The position numbers and the translations under genes are program-made. From assembly GCF_001499965.1 (NCBI RefSeq), contig NZ_LQIT01000001.1:124001-188000 (forward strand): a stretch of DNA of 64,000 nucleotides. Direction: 5' to 3'. Positions 1-8,353 of the stretch are shown piece after piece; the stretch's first letter is position 1; each line of letters opens with the position of its first letter. The DNA comes from Mycobacterium sp. GA-2829 (GTDB lineage Bacteria > Actinomycetota > Actinomycetes > Mycobacteriales > Mycobacteriaceae). The notes below the pieces were generated by a model. The model did no database searches. It was not told where the DNA came from and worked only from the letters and a program-made list of their open reading frames with translations.

Positions 1-166
1 ATGAGAAGCCGGCAGGCAGGTGTCCGGTGAATTGTTCGTGATCTGTACCGCATAGACCACATGCTTCAACTCGCAGGATCGCACCGCGGTCACCGACGTC
101 GGGGATGGTCATCTGGCGCCGCTCCAGATTCCGCGGTCCGGTCAACACCATGGCCTCGGCGATCAT
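1..166 (-). CDS. Zinc-type alcohol dehydrogenase, N-terminal part (runs off the left edge)
   Basis: The reverse strand from base 166 opens with an ATG and stays open to the window edge, giving 55 residues. They read as the GroES-like N-terminus of a medium-chain zinc alcohol dehydrogenase: an early hydrophobic strand, then the ACGLCGTDHEQ segment, where Cys and the following Asp-His are the usual catalytic zinc region. The ATG overlaps the stop codon of the thiolase remnant upstream (ATGA at 163-166), so the two were one translationally coupled operon. The likely role is NAD(P)-dependent oxidation or reduction of an alcohol or aldehyde; the substrate cannot be told. The NAD-binding half lies outside the window. 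Confidence 0.72.
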   Translation of the reverse strand, partial: MIAEAMVLTGPRNLERRQMTIPDVGDRGAILRVEACGLCGTDHEQFTGHLPAGFS

Positions 167-597
167 GGAAGCTCGAATCCCGTGGACGACCCTGTGTTTC
201 GGAGGCAAACCGTTCTGCCAACGTACATCTCGCCCGCCATCGCCTCGGCAATCTGCGGATCGTCGCTGCGTGCGACGACTCTTCGCCCGTCGGACAGGTG
301 CGCGATGATCGGTGTCCATCGAGGTCGCCCGTCTCGGTCGTATTCGACCGTGTACCCGTCCACTGTCGCGCGACCGGTCGCCTCGTCGACGCCTGCGACG
401 GCCAGCCGCGATGAATCGATCTGAGCTTGTTCGTCTGCCGTGTCGATCAGTCGCCACCCGGTTGGTGGAGGGGTGGCCGACCACACACCGACCGAATGTT
501 TCGTCGAATACCAACCGAGGCCGGTGACGACGTCGTCCCCGCGATGGGTTACTTCGCCTACGCCGACCACCACCGGAGTACGCGCTTCTACCGACAA
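163..597 (-). pseudogene. Thiolase/acetyl-CoA acetyltransferase with large internal deletion
   Basis: This 144-codon reading frame joins two ends of a mycobacterial thiolase-superfamily protein normally about 500 residues long. Residues 1 to about 22 carry the typical start RTPVVVGVGEVTHR. From about residue 27 it continues with the late GWYSTKHSVGVWS segment and the C-terminal OB-like tail that ends acetyl-CoA acetyltransferases of this type. The whole catalytic core, with the nucleophilic Cys and the His/Cys pair, is missing, yet the frame is kept. It overlaps the alcohol dehydrogenase start by four bases and is divergent from the TetR gene at 702. No thiolase activity is expected; a short peptide may still be made and keep translation of the downstream gene coupled. 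Confidence 0.75.
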
Positions 598-701
598 TCG
601 ATCACTCGCTCAGGGCCACGGGCTGTTGTGAGACACGAATGCGATGGTGTCATATCTGCAGTCAAGCCACAATGGTGTGCGCCCGCGGCATACTGGCTGT
701 T

Positions 702-1331
702 GTGTCGACGAAGTTGGTGCGATGGGGTGCCGCCGCGCCGTCAGATCGTGGTTCCGCTCGCGACCGATTGCTAGATGCTGCCGAGCGGTGCCTAGAGAGT
801 TGCGGCGTGGTAGGCACGACCATGGAGGACATCGGCAGAACAGCGGGTGTCTCCAGGGCAACGGTGTATCGCTACTTCCCTAATCGGGAGGCGGTGATGT
901 CGGGCGTCATCATTCGCGCCGCCGAGCGCTATCTCGATCGCATCAACCCCCGGATCGCGGAGCACACCGATCTGGGCTCCGCTCTCGTCGATTTCGTGGA
1001 ATACACAGTTGAGGCCGCGCGCCGCGAAGAGATCATCGGATTGTTGTTCGGCAGCGACGAGGAACTCGCCGGCGTTGGCCTCGCGGCGGGGACCTCGACG
1101 TCACTCTTCGAACTCGTCACCGAGTTTCTCCGTCCCATCTTCAGGAGACACTGGAGTTACGTAGAACCGGGCGTCTCCGTCGACGACGCCGCCGAGTGGG
1201 TTCTCCGCACGATACTGAGCCTGCTGACTGTTCGAGGACCGCGGGAGCGCAGTCGTGACGGGCTCCGGACATTTCTTTCAAGGTTTCTCCTTCCCGCAAT
1301 CCTGGCGAGCGACCATTGTCGACCGATGTGA
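702..1331 (+). CDS. TetR family transcriptional regulator
   Basis: A 209-residue TetR repressor. The N-terminal helix-turn-helix is clear (DRLLDAAERCLE followed by TTMEDIGRTAGVSRATVYRYF, about residues 20-60); the rest is an alpha-helical ligand-binding domain. I chose the GTG at 702 because the STKLVRWG N-terminus matches relatives; in-frame ATGs at 639 and 672 would add residues that look non-conserved. It is divergent from the truncated thiolase/alcohol dehydrogenase operon and upstream of a thioesterase-hydrolase pair, so it probably represses one or both. The ligand is unknown, plausibly an acyl-CoA or lipid metabolite. Confidence 0.85.
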   Translation: MSTKLVRWGAAAPSDRGSARDRLLDAAERCLESCGVVGTTMEDIGRTAGVSRATVYRYFPNREAVMSGVIIRAAERYLDRINPRIAEHTDLGSALVDFVEYTVEAARREEIIGLLFGSDEELAGVGLAAGTSTSLFELVTEFLRPIFRRHWSYVEPGVSVDDAAEWVLRTILSLLTVRGPRERSRDGLRTFLSRFLLPAILASDHCRPM

Positions 1332-1378
1332 CAGACAAGGCGTAATGTCTCAACCACAGCTGAGGTAGGAGGCCGGAC

Positions 1379-1822
1379 ATGTCTGTGCAGTTCACCACGT
1401 TCAACCAGCAGGTCGCTGAACAACTGCAGAGCGCAGCAGAAACCACGGGCGGGTTGGCCGGTTACCTCGGCTTCCGGCACACTGACTTCACTGCTGGACG
1501 GCTCGTCGCGGAGATGGACGCACGCGACGACCTGAAGACGCCTTTCGGCAACTTGCATGGCGGCTGCTTGTCGGCCATGGTCGACCATTGCCTTGGAGTG
1601 GTGTTTTATCCCGTGATTCCGATGGGATCCTGGGTCGCGACGACGGAGTTCAAACTGAATTTGCTTCGTCCAGTTTCCAGCGGAACCTGTGTAGCCACGG
1701 CTGAGATCATCTCGCTGGGCAGAACCAGCGGTGTGGCACGTATCGACATCTGCAACGACGGCAGAGCGGTGTGTGCGGCGCAGGGCACCGTCACCGTCGT
1801 CGCACCGAAGGCCATCTCTTGA
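1379..1822 (+). CDS. PaaI-family hotdog thioesterase
   Basis: A 147-residue single-domain hotdog protein of the PaaI/YdiI type, which hydrolyses acyl-CoA thioesters. The hallmark segment NLHGGCLSAMVDHCLG (about residues 59-74) holds the HGG turn and the long hotdog helix; the later strands include the TTEFKLNLLRPV core. A good ribosome-binding site (GAGG and AGGAGG-like) precedes the ATG. The stop overlaps the start of the next gene (TGATG), indicating an operon with the alpha/beta hydrolase. Substrate chain type is not predictable. Confidence 0.85.
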   Translation: MSVQFTTFNQQVAEQLQSAAETTGGLAGYLGFRHTDFTAGRLVAEMDARDDLKTPFGNLHGGCLSAMVDHCLGVVFYPVIPMGSWVATTEFKLNLLRPVSSGTCVATAEIISLGRTSGVARIDICNDGRAVCAAQGTVTVVAPKAIS

Positions 1823-2733
1823 TGTCTGCAAACAGAGCACATGATTTGTCCGCTCCTGTCGTCGAGCGCGTGCCCACGGTGGATGGGCTCTCGCTGGCGG
1901 TCGACTTCTACCGCTGTGACGGACCGCGGGCGGTCGTGTTGCTCCTTCACGGCGGTGGTCAGAGCCGGCACGCCTGGGATGTCACCGCCCAACGATTGCA
2001 TCAGCGGGGCTACACCGTTGCCGCCTACGACGCAAGGGGACATGGTGACAGCGACTGGGATCCAGACGGACGCTATGACATCGAACGGCTGGGGTCCGAC
2101 CTGTTGGCCGTGCGCGCGTACGCCGGCTCCGCCCGCCCAGTTGCCGCGATCGGGGCATCGTTGGGCGGTTTGACCATCCTCGGCACGCACTTGCTCGCCC
2201 CATCGGAGCTATGGCAGGCCGTCGTCCTGGTTGACATCACTCCGCGAATGCAGATGCACGGCGCCCGCCGAGTCCTATCGTTCATGTCGGCCCATCCCGA
2301 AGGTTTCGACAGCCTAGAGTCGGCCGCTGACGTGATCGCCGCCTACAACCCGCACCGCCCTCGCCCCGAAAACGTCGACGGCCTTCAAAAAGTCCTCCGC
2401 CGACGTGGAGACGGTCGCTGGGCCTGGCGATGGGATCCGGCGTTTGCGACGTCGAATTTTCAGTTCCTGCAGAGTGATTCAGACGACGGCGCAGAGGAGT
2501 TCGAGATGATGAGCGCATTCCTTGTCGATGGCGCGCGACAGGTGTCCGCGCCGGCGCTGCTGGTCCGCGGCCTGCTGTCGGACATAGTCTCCGAAGAGAC
2601 AGTGAAGGATTTCCTCACCTTGGTTCCCCACGCGCAAACCGTTGACGTGTCAGGCGCGGGCCACATGGTTGCTGGCGACAACAACGACGCATTCTCGACG
2701 GCGGTCGTCGACTTTCTCGACCGTACCGTTTGA
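1822..2733 (+). CDS. Alpha/beta hydrolase
   Basis: A 303-residue soluble alpha/beta hydrolase. It shows an oxyanion-region HGGGQSRHAW, the nucleophile elbow GASLGG (Ser113) and a C-terminal catalytic His in GAGHMVAGD. The start at 1822 overlaps the stop of the thioesterase (TGATG), so translation is coupled. An earlier in-frame start at 1771 would lie inside the thioesterase gene and is unlikely. It probably cleaves an ester, thioester or C-C bond in the same lipid or aromatic pathway; the fold alone does not give the substrate. Confidence 0.83.
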   Translation: MSANRAHDLSAPVVERVPTVDGLSLAVDFYRCDGPRAVVLLLHGGGQSRHAWDVTAQRLHQRGYTVAAYDARGHGDSDWDPDGRYDIERLGSDLLAVRAYAGSARPVAAIGASLGGLTILGTHLLAPSELWQAVVLVDITPRMQMHGARRVLSFMSAHPEGFDSLESAADVIAAYNPHRPRPENVDGLQKVLRRRGDGRWAWRWDPAFATSNFQFLQSDSDDGAEEFEMMSAFLVDGARQVSAPALLVRGLLSDIVSEETVKDFLTLVPHAQTVDVSGAGHMVAGDNNDAFSTAVVDFLDRTV

Positions 2734-2786
2734 CGCCAGTCGTCGGGCTGCGCGGGAGATCCCAGTTCGCCACCTATTCTGCTCGT

Positions 2787-3404
2787 ATGCCAACTGATTC
2801 GGCGCGGATGTCGTTTCGCCGACATATCCGCGAGCAGGTCTTGAGGGCGACACGGGAACTCACCATTGAGAAGGGCTGGGAACAAGTCCGAGTGAGTGAG
2901 GTCGCCGAACTTGTCGGCGTCTCCCGACCGACGCTATACAAGGAGTTCGGCGATAAGCAGGGACTTGGTGACGCGCTCGTGGTGGCCGAGGGTCAGCGCT
3001 TCCTGGAGGGTATCCACGCCATTCTCGCCGAACACACCGGCGACGTTCAGGGCGGCATCACCGCAGCGGTGCGGTTCACCCTGCGTGAAGCAGAAGCCAG
3101 TCCGCTCCTGAAGTCGGTGCTGACGTCCAACCACTCAGGGGATGATCGCGCCGGTGCGCCGACGACGGGCGTTCTTCCTCTCCTGCCGACATCGGCGTCC
3201 CTGCTCCAGCTCTCCTCCGCGGCTTTGGTCGCGTGGTTTCACGACCACTTCGCCGATCTCGACTCCGAAGACGTCGAGGAGGTCGCAGACGTTCTGGTGC
3301 GGCTCACCGTGAGTCACGTCGTTCTTCCCTCCGCGGACATCGCCACCACGGGTGCGCGGATCTCGCGGGTGGCGCTCCGCTACCTCGGCGTTGGCTATAG
3401 ATAG
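2787..3404 (+). CDS. TetR family transcriptional regulator
   Basis: A 205-residue TetR protein with the helix-turn-helix VRVSEVAELVGVSRPTLYKEFGDK near residues 35-57 and a helical effector domain. The ATG at 2787 is preferred over a TTG at 2730 that overlaps the end of the hydrolase gene. It follows the thioesterase-hydrolase pair on the same strand and could autoregulate that unit. Downstream lies the IS1380 remnant, so the original 3' neighbour may have been lost. Confidence 0.85.
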   Translation: MPTDSARMSFRRHIREQVLRATRELTIEKGWEQVRVSEVAELVGVSRPTLYKEFGDKQGLGDALVVAEGQRFLEGIHAILAEHTGDVQGGITAAVRFTLREAEASPLLKSVLTSNHSGDDRAGAPTTGVLPLLPTSASLLQLSSAALVAWFHDHFADLDSEDVEEVADVLVRLTVSHVVLPSADIATTGARISRVALRYLGVGYR

Positions 3405-3559
3405 CTGTGACTTGAGCGGTCTTGGCCTCGATCCACTGACAATGGACTGTTTGTCGGGGTGTCGGGATAAGGAAAGTGCGTTCTGAGCTGGGAAGATTGA
3501 TATTGTTCAGGCAACAATCGGTCCAGTTCGAGAACGGCACTTCCGGCGCGAGTGTCCCA

Positions 3560-3960
3560 CACGTTCACCCCGCGGTCCGATGTGTTCGATGAGGATATCT
3601 GGTGTCGTGCGCGGGCCTGGTGCCGGTGATGGCGCTGGCTGAGCAGGCAGGCCTATCGGAGTTGTTGGCCAACAAGATTCACATCGCAGCTCCCAGGGTC
3701 AAGTCGAGGTCGGCCAATCCGGCTCCGAAACTGGCCACCCTGATCGCGAGCATGTAAGCGGGCGCGGATTACATCGATGATGTCGACCTGGTCCGCGCTG
3801 GCGGCATAAATCCCTTTTTCCGCCGGGTGTATCCCCCGTCAACGATGGGAACGCTGTTGCGGGAGTTCACTTTCGGTCATGCCCGCCAATTGGATTCGGT
3901 GCTGGCCGAGCATCTGGCCGGCTTGTGTGACCGGGTGAATCTGCTGCCCGGCGCGCAGGC
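3560..3960 (+). mobile_element. IS1380-family transposase remnant
   Basis: The forward strand encodes a decayed N-terminal part of an IS1380-type transposase. In one frame from 3602 it reads SCAGLVPVMALAEQAGL, then an in-frame TAA at 3755-3757, then AGADYIDDVDLVRAGG and STMGTLLREFTFGHARQLDS, which are typical IS1380 motifs. A frameshift near 3595-3600 separates it from the upstream FDE segment. Similarity stops around 3955 and the catalytic domain is absent. No terminal inverted repeats were identified, so the limits are approximate. It is a dead insertion between the TetR gene and the AraC/CYP153 locus. Confidence 0.75.
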
Positions 3961-4044
3961 TCGGGCCTCCATCGAACACCCGGGGAGAGGCGACGCTGCA
4001 GAAAGACGCCGCAAAGGTCGGATCTCCGGACCCGCCGGGACAGC

Positions 4045-5055
4045 TCAATGTGGTGAGAGCCGGAACTCGCTCGGAGAGCGGCCGGTCCATCGCTTGAAGG
4101 CGTGTGAGAAGTTGGCGAGGTCGCTGTATCCGAGATCCGTGGCTATCTCACTCACCGATAGGGATCGGTCGAGTAGCTGCAGCATCGCGCGCTCGCGCAG
4201 GAATGCTTGGCGCAACTCGCGAAAGGTGGTCTCCTCTTCGGAGAGGCGCCGCTTGAGTGTGCTGGTGGACATTGACAGCTCATGTGCGAACCAATGTTTA
4301 CTTCGGCGTCCGGGCTCCTTCTGCAGCAGCCGTCTCACCTTCTCCGAGAACGACGTGGTTTCGCTCCGCTGGTCGAGAGTTCGCTGCAGATCGACGATGG
4401 CGAGTCGGTATGCGACGGGATCGGAGAACCGGCACACCTCGTTGAGCGTGTCCGCGGGAACATGGAGGAAGGACATCGGAGCGTCGAAGAACAGGCGCCC
4501 GGCGGTAAGGTCGTCCTCGCGATCTTTCAAGGCGGCGGGCGCTGGCCAACTCAAGTGGAGTGTGAGGGTCGGCGCCGCACGGACGAGCATGTCCAGCAGT
4601 CGCAACAACGCCAACCCGGCGTACGTGACGGCGAGGCAGTCCAGGGCCCGATCGCTGGTGTGTCCCCAGAGCCCGACGGTGAGGCCTTGGTCATCTGGAT
4701 GAAACTGTGCTTTGACAGCCGTCGTGATCAACGGCAGATAAGTCAGCAGCTCTACGATCTCGGCCACTGAGCCCGCGCTGACCAGCGGAACACTCAGCGG
4801 GCCGAAGGACGTCAACTGTGCCTGTTCGGCTAACGCAAATCCGAGCAGCGTTGCCTGATCGATGTCTAGACCGGGGTACGCCTCACGAAACCACCGTAAC
4901 GGGGCCTGGACATCACGCTGAATCAGCGTCGCCTCGTCGGTTCCTTCGCGAGCCATGATGTTGCGAAGCCGCGCGACGGCGTCTGGGTCAAACGCCGGGC
5001 TCTCGAGCATTTGCACGAATGCGAGTGGGGGCACACCCGCGTCATTGGGGTTCAC
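4045..5055 (-). CDS. AraC-family regulator of the CYP153 operon
   Basis: A 336-residue AraC/XylS regulator. The N-terminal two thirds look like the arabinose-binding-type effector domain of the OruR/VirS group. The C-terminal about 90 residues carry both helix-turn-helices (SMSTSTLKRRLSEEETTF, then SVSEIATDLGYSDLANFSHAFKRW). It is divergent from the ferredoxin-CYP153-reductase operon across a 117-base gap holding a short inverted repeat. AraC regulators in this position activate CYP153 alkane hydroxylase operons in other actinomycetes, so an alkane- or fatty-acid-responsive activator is the best inference. Confidence 0.87.
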   Translation of the reverse strand: MNPNDAGVPPLAFVQMLESPAFDPDAVARLRNIMAREGTDEATLIQRDVQAPLRWFREAYPGLDIDQATLLGFALAEQAQLTSFGPLSVPLVSAGSVAEIVELLTYLPLITTAVKAQFHPDDQGLTVGLWGHTSDRALDCLAVTYAGLALLRLLDMLVRAAPTLTLHLSWPAPAALKDREDDLTAGRLFFDAPMSFLHVPADTLNEVCRFSDPVAYRLAIVDLQRTLDQRSETTSFSEKVRRLLQKEPGRRSKHWFAHELSMSTSTLKRRLSEEETTFRELRQAFLRERAMLQLLDRSLSVSEIATDLGYSDLANFSHAFKRWTGRSPSEFRLSPH

Positions 5056-5132
5056 TGACCATGGCCCCTTTGAGCCGAAATCACAAGTTTCTGACTCCGG
5101 CGAACATAGCCGCAGCGCTCATCTGGCGCAAG

Positions 5133-5145
5133 ACTTGTGTCAAGT
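5133..5145. promoter_or_regulatory. Inverted repeat in the AraC/CYP153 divergent promoter region
   Basis: The gap between the AraC gene and the ferredoxin gene contains a perfect 5-base inverted repeat, ACTTG-TGT-CAAGT, 28 bases before the ferredoxin start. A related half-site (CACAAGT) occurs near 5080-5090. It is a candidate binding site for the AraC regulator or part of the promoter. AraC proteins more often use direct repeats, so assignment is tentative. Confidence 0.35.
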
Positions 5146-5172
5146 AACTGAGGACACGCAAGGAGCCTGGCT

Positions 5173-5493
5173 ATGGCAGTTGTCACATTTGTCTCCCACG
5201 GCGGCGAGAAGTATGAGGCGCCTCTCGAGGAAGGTCAGTCACTGATGCGGGTCGCGACCAACAATGCGGTGCCCGGCATCGACGGCGACTGCGGAGGCGA
5301 AGCCGCGTGCGGCACCTGCCATGTGATCGTCGATCCGCAATGGTCCGATCGGGTCGGCCTCTCCGGGGCCAATGAAGAGGAGATGCTCGCGATGAACCCC
5401 GAGCGTCAGCCGACCTCCCGGCTGTCCTGCCAGATGCAGGTCTCTGAGGCGTGGGACGGTTTGATCGTCCATCTGCCCGAGTTCCAACTGTGA
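5173..5493 (+). CDS. [2Fe-2S] ferredoxin of a P450 system
   Basis: A 106-residue adrenodoxin/putidaredoxin-type ferredoxin. The cluster ligands are Cys40, Cys46 and Cys49 (DCGGEAACGTC) plus Cys86 (RLSCQM), the standard C-x5-C-x2-C...C spacing. It has a ribosome-binding site (AAGGAG) before the ATG and is followed 20 bases later by the CYP153 gene and then the FAD reductase. It would carry electrons from the reductase at 6902 to the P450 at 5514 in the cytoplasm. Confidence 0.94.
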   Translation: MAVVTFVSHGGEKYEAPLEEGQSLMRVATNNAVPGIDGDCGGEAACGTCHVIVDPQWSDRVGLSGANEEEMLAMNPERQPTSRLSCQMQVSEAWDGLIVHLPEFQL

Positions 5494-5513
5494 TGACGAA
5501 AGAGAGGTGAGAC

Positions 5514-6905
5514 GTGAGCAATATTCGCGAGGCAGTCACTGCCAAGGCTCAGGCAACAATTCCGATGGACCGAATAATCCAGGGCGCCCACCTCTACGAC
5601 AGAACGCGGCGCTGGGTCACCGGCACCAACGGTGAAAAAATCTTCATCGAGCGACCGATCCCGCCGGCTGACGAGGTTGAACTGACCGACATCGACCTTA
5701 GCAATCCTTTCCTCTATCGTCAGGGTCGCTGGAAGTCCTATTACGAGCGCCTACGCAACGAGGCTCCCGTGCACTATCAGGCCCACAGCGCGTTCGGCCC
5801 GTTCTGGTCGGTGACGCGGCATGCCGACATCGTGGCCGTCGACAAGAACCACGAGGTCTTCTCCTCCGAGCCGTTCATCGTCATCGGGAGCCCGCCGCGC
5901 TTCCTCGACATTGCGATGTTCATCGCGATGGACCCCCCGAAACACGACCGGCAACGGCAGGCTGTCCAGGGTGTGGTCGCACCGAAGAACCTGCGTGAGA
6001 TGGAGGGCCTCATCCGCGAGCGGGTGGTAGACGTGCTCGACGCTCTGCCGCTTGGCGAACCGTTCAACTGGGTGCAGCACGTCTCGATCGAGCTAACCGC
6101 GCGCATGCTGGCCACGCTGCTGGACTTCCCGTACGAGCAGCGGCGCAAGCTCGTCCAATGGTCCGATCTCGCCACCTCCATGGAGCAAGCCAACGGTGGG
6201 CCCTCGGACAACGACGAGATATTTCGCGGCATGGTCGATATGGCTAGAGGTCTCAGCGCTCACTGGCGGGACAAGGCAGCCCGGAAAGCTGCCGGAGAGC
6301 TGCCCGGCTTCGATCTGATCACCATGTTGCAGAGCGACGAGAGCACCAAGGACCTGATCGATCGCCCGATGGAGTTCTTGGGCAACTTGGTATTGCTGAT
6401 CGTGGGTGGCAACGATACGACCCGCAATTCCATGAGCGGTGGTGTTCTGGCGCTGAACGAGTTCCCTGACCAGTTTGAGAAGCTGAAGGCGAACCCCGAG
6501 CTGATCCCCAACATGGTCTCGGAGATCATCCGGTGGCAAACCCCGCTCGCGCATATGCGCCGGATCGCCAAGGCCGACACTGTGCTCAACGGGCAGTTCA
6601 TCCGCAAGGGCGATAAGGTCCTGATGTGGTACGCCTCGGGCAACCGCGACGAGCGCGTGTTCGATCGGCCCGATGACCTGATTATCGACCGGGCCAACGC
6701 CCGTAACCACATCTCCTTCGGTTTCGGCGTGCACCGCTGTATGGGTAACCGGCTGGCCGAGATGCAGTTGCGGATCCTGTGGGAGGAGCTGCTTCCGCGG
6801 TTCGAGAACATCGAGGTCGTCGGTGAGCCCGAGTACGTGCAGTCCAACTTCGTGAGGGGGATCAGTAAGCTGATGGTCCGCCTCATCCCGAAAGGTGGCG
6901 CATGA
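5514..6905 (+). CDS. Cytochrome P450, CYP153-type alkane hydroxylase
   Basis: A 463-residue soluble P450. It has the I-helix oxygen-activation motif GGNDTT (about residues 298-303), the ExxR motif in SEIIRWQ, and the heme-ligand loop FGFGVHRCMGN with Cys409. The N-terminal extension before the P450 fold, the MDPPKHDRQR segment and the operon layout (ferredoxin upstream, ferredoxin reductase downstream, AraC regulator divergent) fit the CYP153A group, which hydroxylates medium-chain n-alkanes or alicyclics at the terminal position. The gene ends inside the reductase start (ATGA overlap at 6902-6905). The family call rests on remembered sequence resemblance and context, so chain-length range is open. 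Confidence 0.88.
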   Translation: MSNIREAVTAKAQATIPMDRIIQGAHLYDRTRRWVTGTNGEKIFIERPIPPADEVELTDIDLSNPFLYRQGRWKSYYERLRNEAPVHYQAHSAFGPFWSVTRHADIVAVDKNHEVFSSEPFIVIGSPPRFLDIAMFIAMDPPKHDRQRQAVQGVVAPKNLREMEGLIRERVVDVLDALPLGEPFNWVQHVSIELTARMLATLLDFPYEQRRKLVQWSDLATSMEQANGGPSDNDEIFRGMVDMARGLSAHWRDKAARKAAGELPGFDLITMLQSDESTKDLIDRPMEFLGNLVLLIVGGNDTTRNSMSGGVLALNEFPDQFEKLKANPELIPNMVSEIIRWQTPLAHMRRIAKADTVLNGQFIRKGDKVLMWYASGNRDERVFDRPDDLIIDRANARNHISFGFGVHRCMGNRLAEMQLRILWEELLPRFENIEVVGEPEYVQSNFVRGISKLMVRLIPKGGA

Positions 6906-8104
6906 CCGTGCAGCGAGCGGTCATCGCGGGGGCCAGCCACGCGGGCACCCAGCTCGCCGCCAGTCTTCGCCGAGAAGGGTGGGACGGCGAGATCGTCCTC
7001 GTCGGCGATGAGTCGGCGTTGCCCTACCAGCGGCCCCCGCTGTCCAAGTCGTACCTGGCCGACAAATGCGAACTGGCCGAACTCGCGATCCGCAACTCGG
7101 ATTTCTACGCCAAGCAGCGGATCCGACTCCTGGATGCGACGGTGGCGGCGATCGACCGCTCGGCTGGTCATGTCGTGCTGAGTACCGGCGACGCACTGCC
7201 CTACGACAAGCTCGCGCTGTGCACTGGCGCCCGGCCTCGTCGGCTCCCCACCCCGGGAGCGGACCTGGCCGGAGTCTTCTACCTACGCACCGCCGCGGAC
7301 GGCGAGATGATCCGAGAGGCCGCCGGCCCCGGGCGTCGGGCGGTGATCGTGGGCGGCGGCTACATCGGACTGGAGACAGCCGCCTCGTTGCGTGCACTGG
7401 GTCTGGAGGTCACCCTGCTCGAGGCGACCGGGCGCGTCCTTGAACGGGTCACCGCCCCGGAGGTATCGGAGTTCTTCGACCGGATCCACCGGGAGGAGGG
7501 CGTCAACATCCGGACGGGCACGCTGGTCGAGGCTCTGTCCGGCGACGGCAGGGTCCGCGAAGTAATCCTGGCCAGTGGCGAATCAATTCCCGCCGACCTC
7601 GTCATTGTCGGCATCGGCGTGGAGCCGAACACCGAGCTCGCCGCCACCGCGGGCCTGGTCGTCGACAACGGCGTCGTGATCGACGATCGGGCCCGGACTA
7701 GCGACCCCGACATCGTGGCCGCCGGGGACTGCGCCAGCCACGACATGGCCCGTTACGGCCGTCGCATCCGCCTGGAGTCCGTGCCGAGCGCGGCCGAGCA
7801 GGCCAAGGTCGCCGCCGCGACCGTCTGTGGGAAGTCCAAGAAGATTGCGGCCCTTCCATGGTTCTGGTCAGATCAATACGACCTCAAGCTCCAGATCGCC
7901 GGTCTCAACACCGGGTACGACGAGGTCGTCCTCAGCGGCGACCCGACCCGGGACCGCGACTTCACCTGCTTCTACCTCCGTGCCGGCGAGCTCATTGCCG
8001 CCGACTGCATCAACCGTCCCCGCGACTTCATGTTCAGCAAGCGGGTCATCACGCAGCAAGTCGCCGTCGAACGGGCCGAACTGGTGCTCGCCGGCTCGGA
8101 CTGA
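6902..8104 (+). CDS. FAD-dependent ferredoxin reductase
   Basis: A 400-residue NAD(P)H:ferredoxin reductase of the putidaredoxin-reductase type. The FAD-binding region begins at residue 5 (AVIAGASHAGTQLA) and continues with PYQRPPLSK. The NAD(P)-binding motif VIVGGGYIGLETAA is near residues 147-160, and the FAD-contacting VAAGDCA is near residues 276-282. It overlaps the P450 gene by four bases, so ferredoxin, P450 and reductase form one translationally coupled three-component hydroxylase. It passes electrons from NAD(P)H to the ferredoxin at 5173. Confidence 0.93.
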   Translation: MTVQRAVIAGASHAGTQLAASLRREGWDGEIVLVGDESALPYQRPPLSKSYLADKCELAELAIRNSDFYAKQRIRLLDATVAAIDRSAGHVVLSTGDALPYDKLALCTGARPRRLPTPGADLAGVFYLRTAADGEMIREAAGPGRRAVIVGGGYIGLETAASLRALGLEVTLLEATGRVLERVTAPEVSEFFDRIHREEGVNIRTGTLVEALSGDGRVREVILASGESIPADLVIVGIGVEPNTELAATAGLVVDNGVVIDDRARTSDPDIVAAGDCASHDMARYGRRIRLESVPSAAEQAKVAAATVCGKSKKIAALPWFWSDQYDLKLQIAGLNTGYDEVVLSGDPTRDRDFTCFYLRAGELIAADCINRPRDFMFSKRVITQQVAVERAELVLAGSD

Positions 8105-8320
8105 GGTGCCGGCGGTGCGTAGGCGGTGGGAACGACGACGGCGGATGCGACGCGTGTCTTGGAGAGGTACTTCAGTGACAATTGCCATCCAGCCCCGCTG
8201 GCAAAGGAACGCTAGCGGCTGCCCGGCGGTCGCCTTGGCGCAGCGCATCAGGACCTAGTGGGGTTTCCCAACGAGCATGACGATTCTATCCGGAGGAGCA
8301 GCGTCAGAAGTCGGTGCCTG

Positions 8321-8340
8321 TTCTGTTCTGTTCTGTTCTG
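8321..8340. repeat. Short tandem repeat, four copies of TTCTG
   Basis: Four perfect tandem copies of the pentamer TTCTG lie 14 bases before the likely start of the SCP2-like gene, in the 250-base gap after the ferredoxin reductase. Nothing else in the gap (8105-8353) reads as a gene; an AGGAG at 8293-8297 has no start codon close behind it. A pentamer array can change copy number by slippage, which here would alter promoter-to-gene spacing rather than a reading frame. Confidence 0.85.
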
Positions 8341-8353
8341 ACAATGAGGTTAG

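Noticed and set aside
3827..4702. A 291-codon plus-strand frame running from the IS1380 remnant into the AraC region
   Set aside because: Its first about 45 codons are the transposase remnant and the rest is antisense to the AraC gene.
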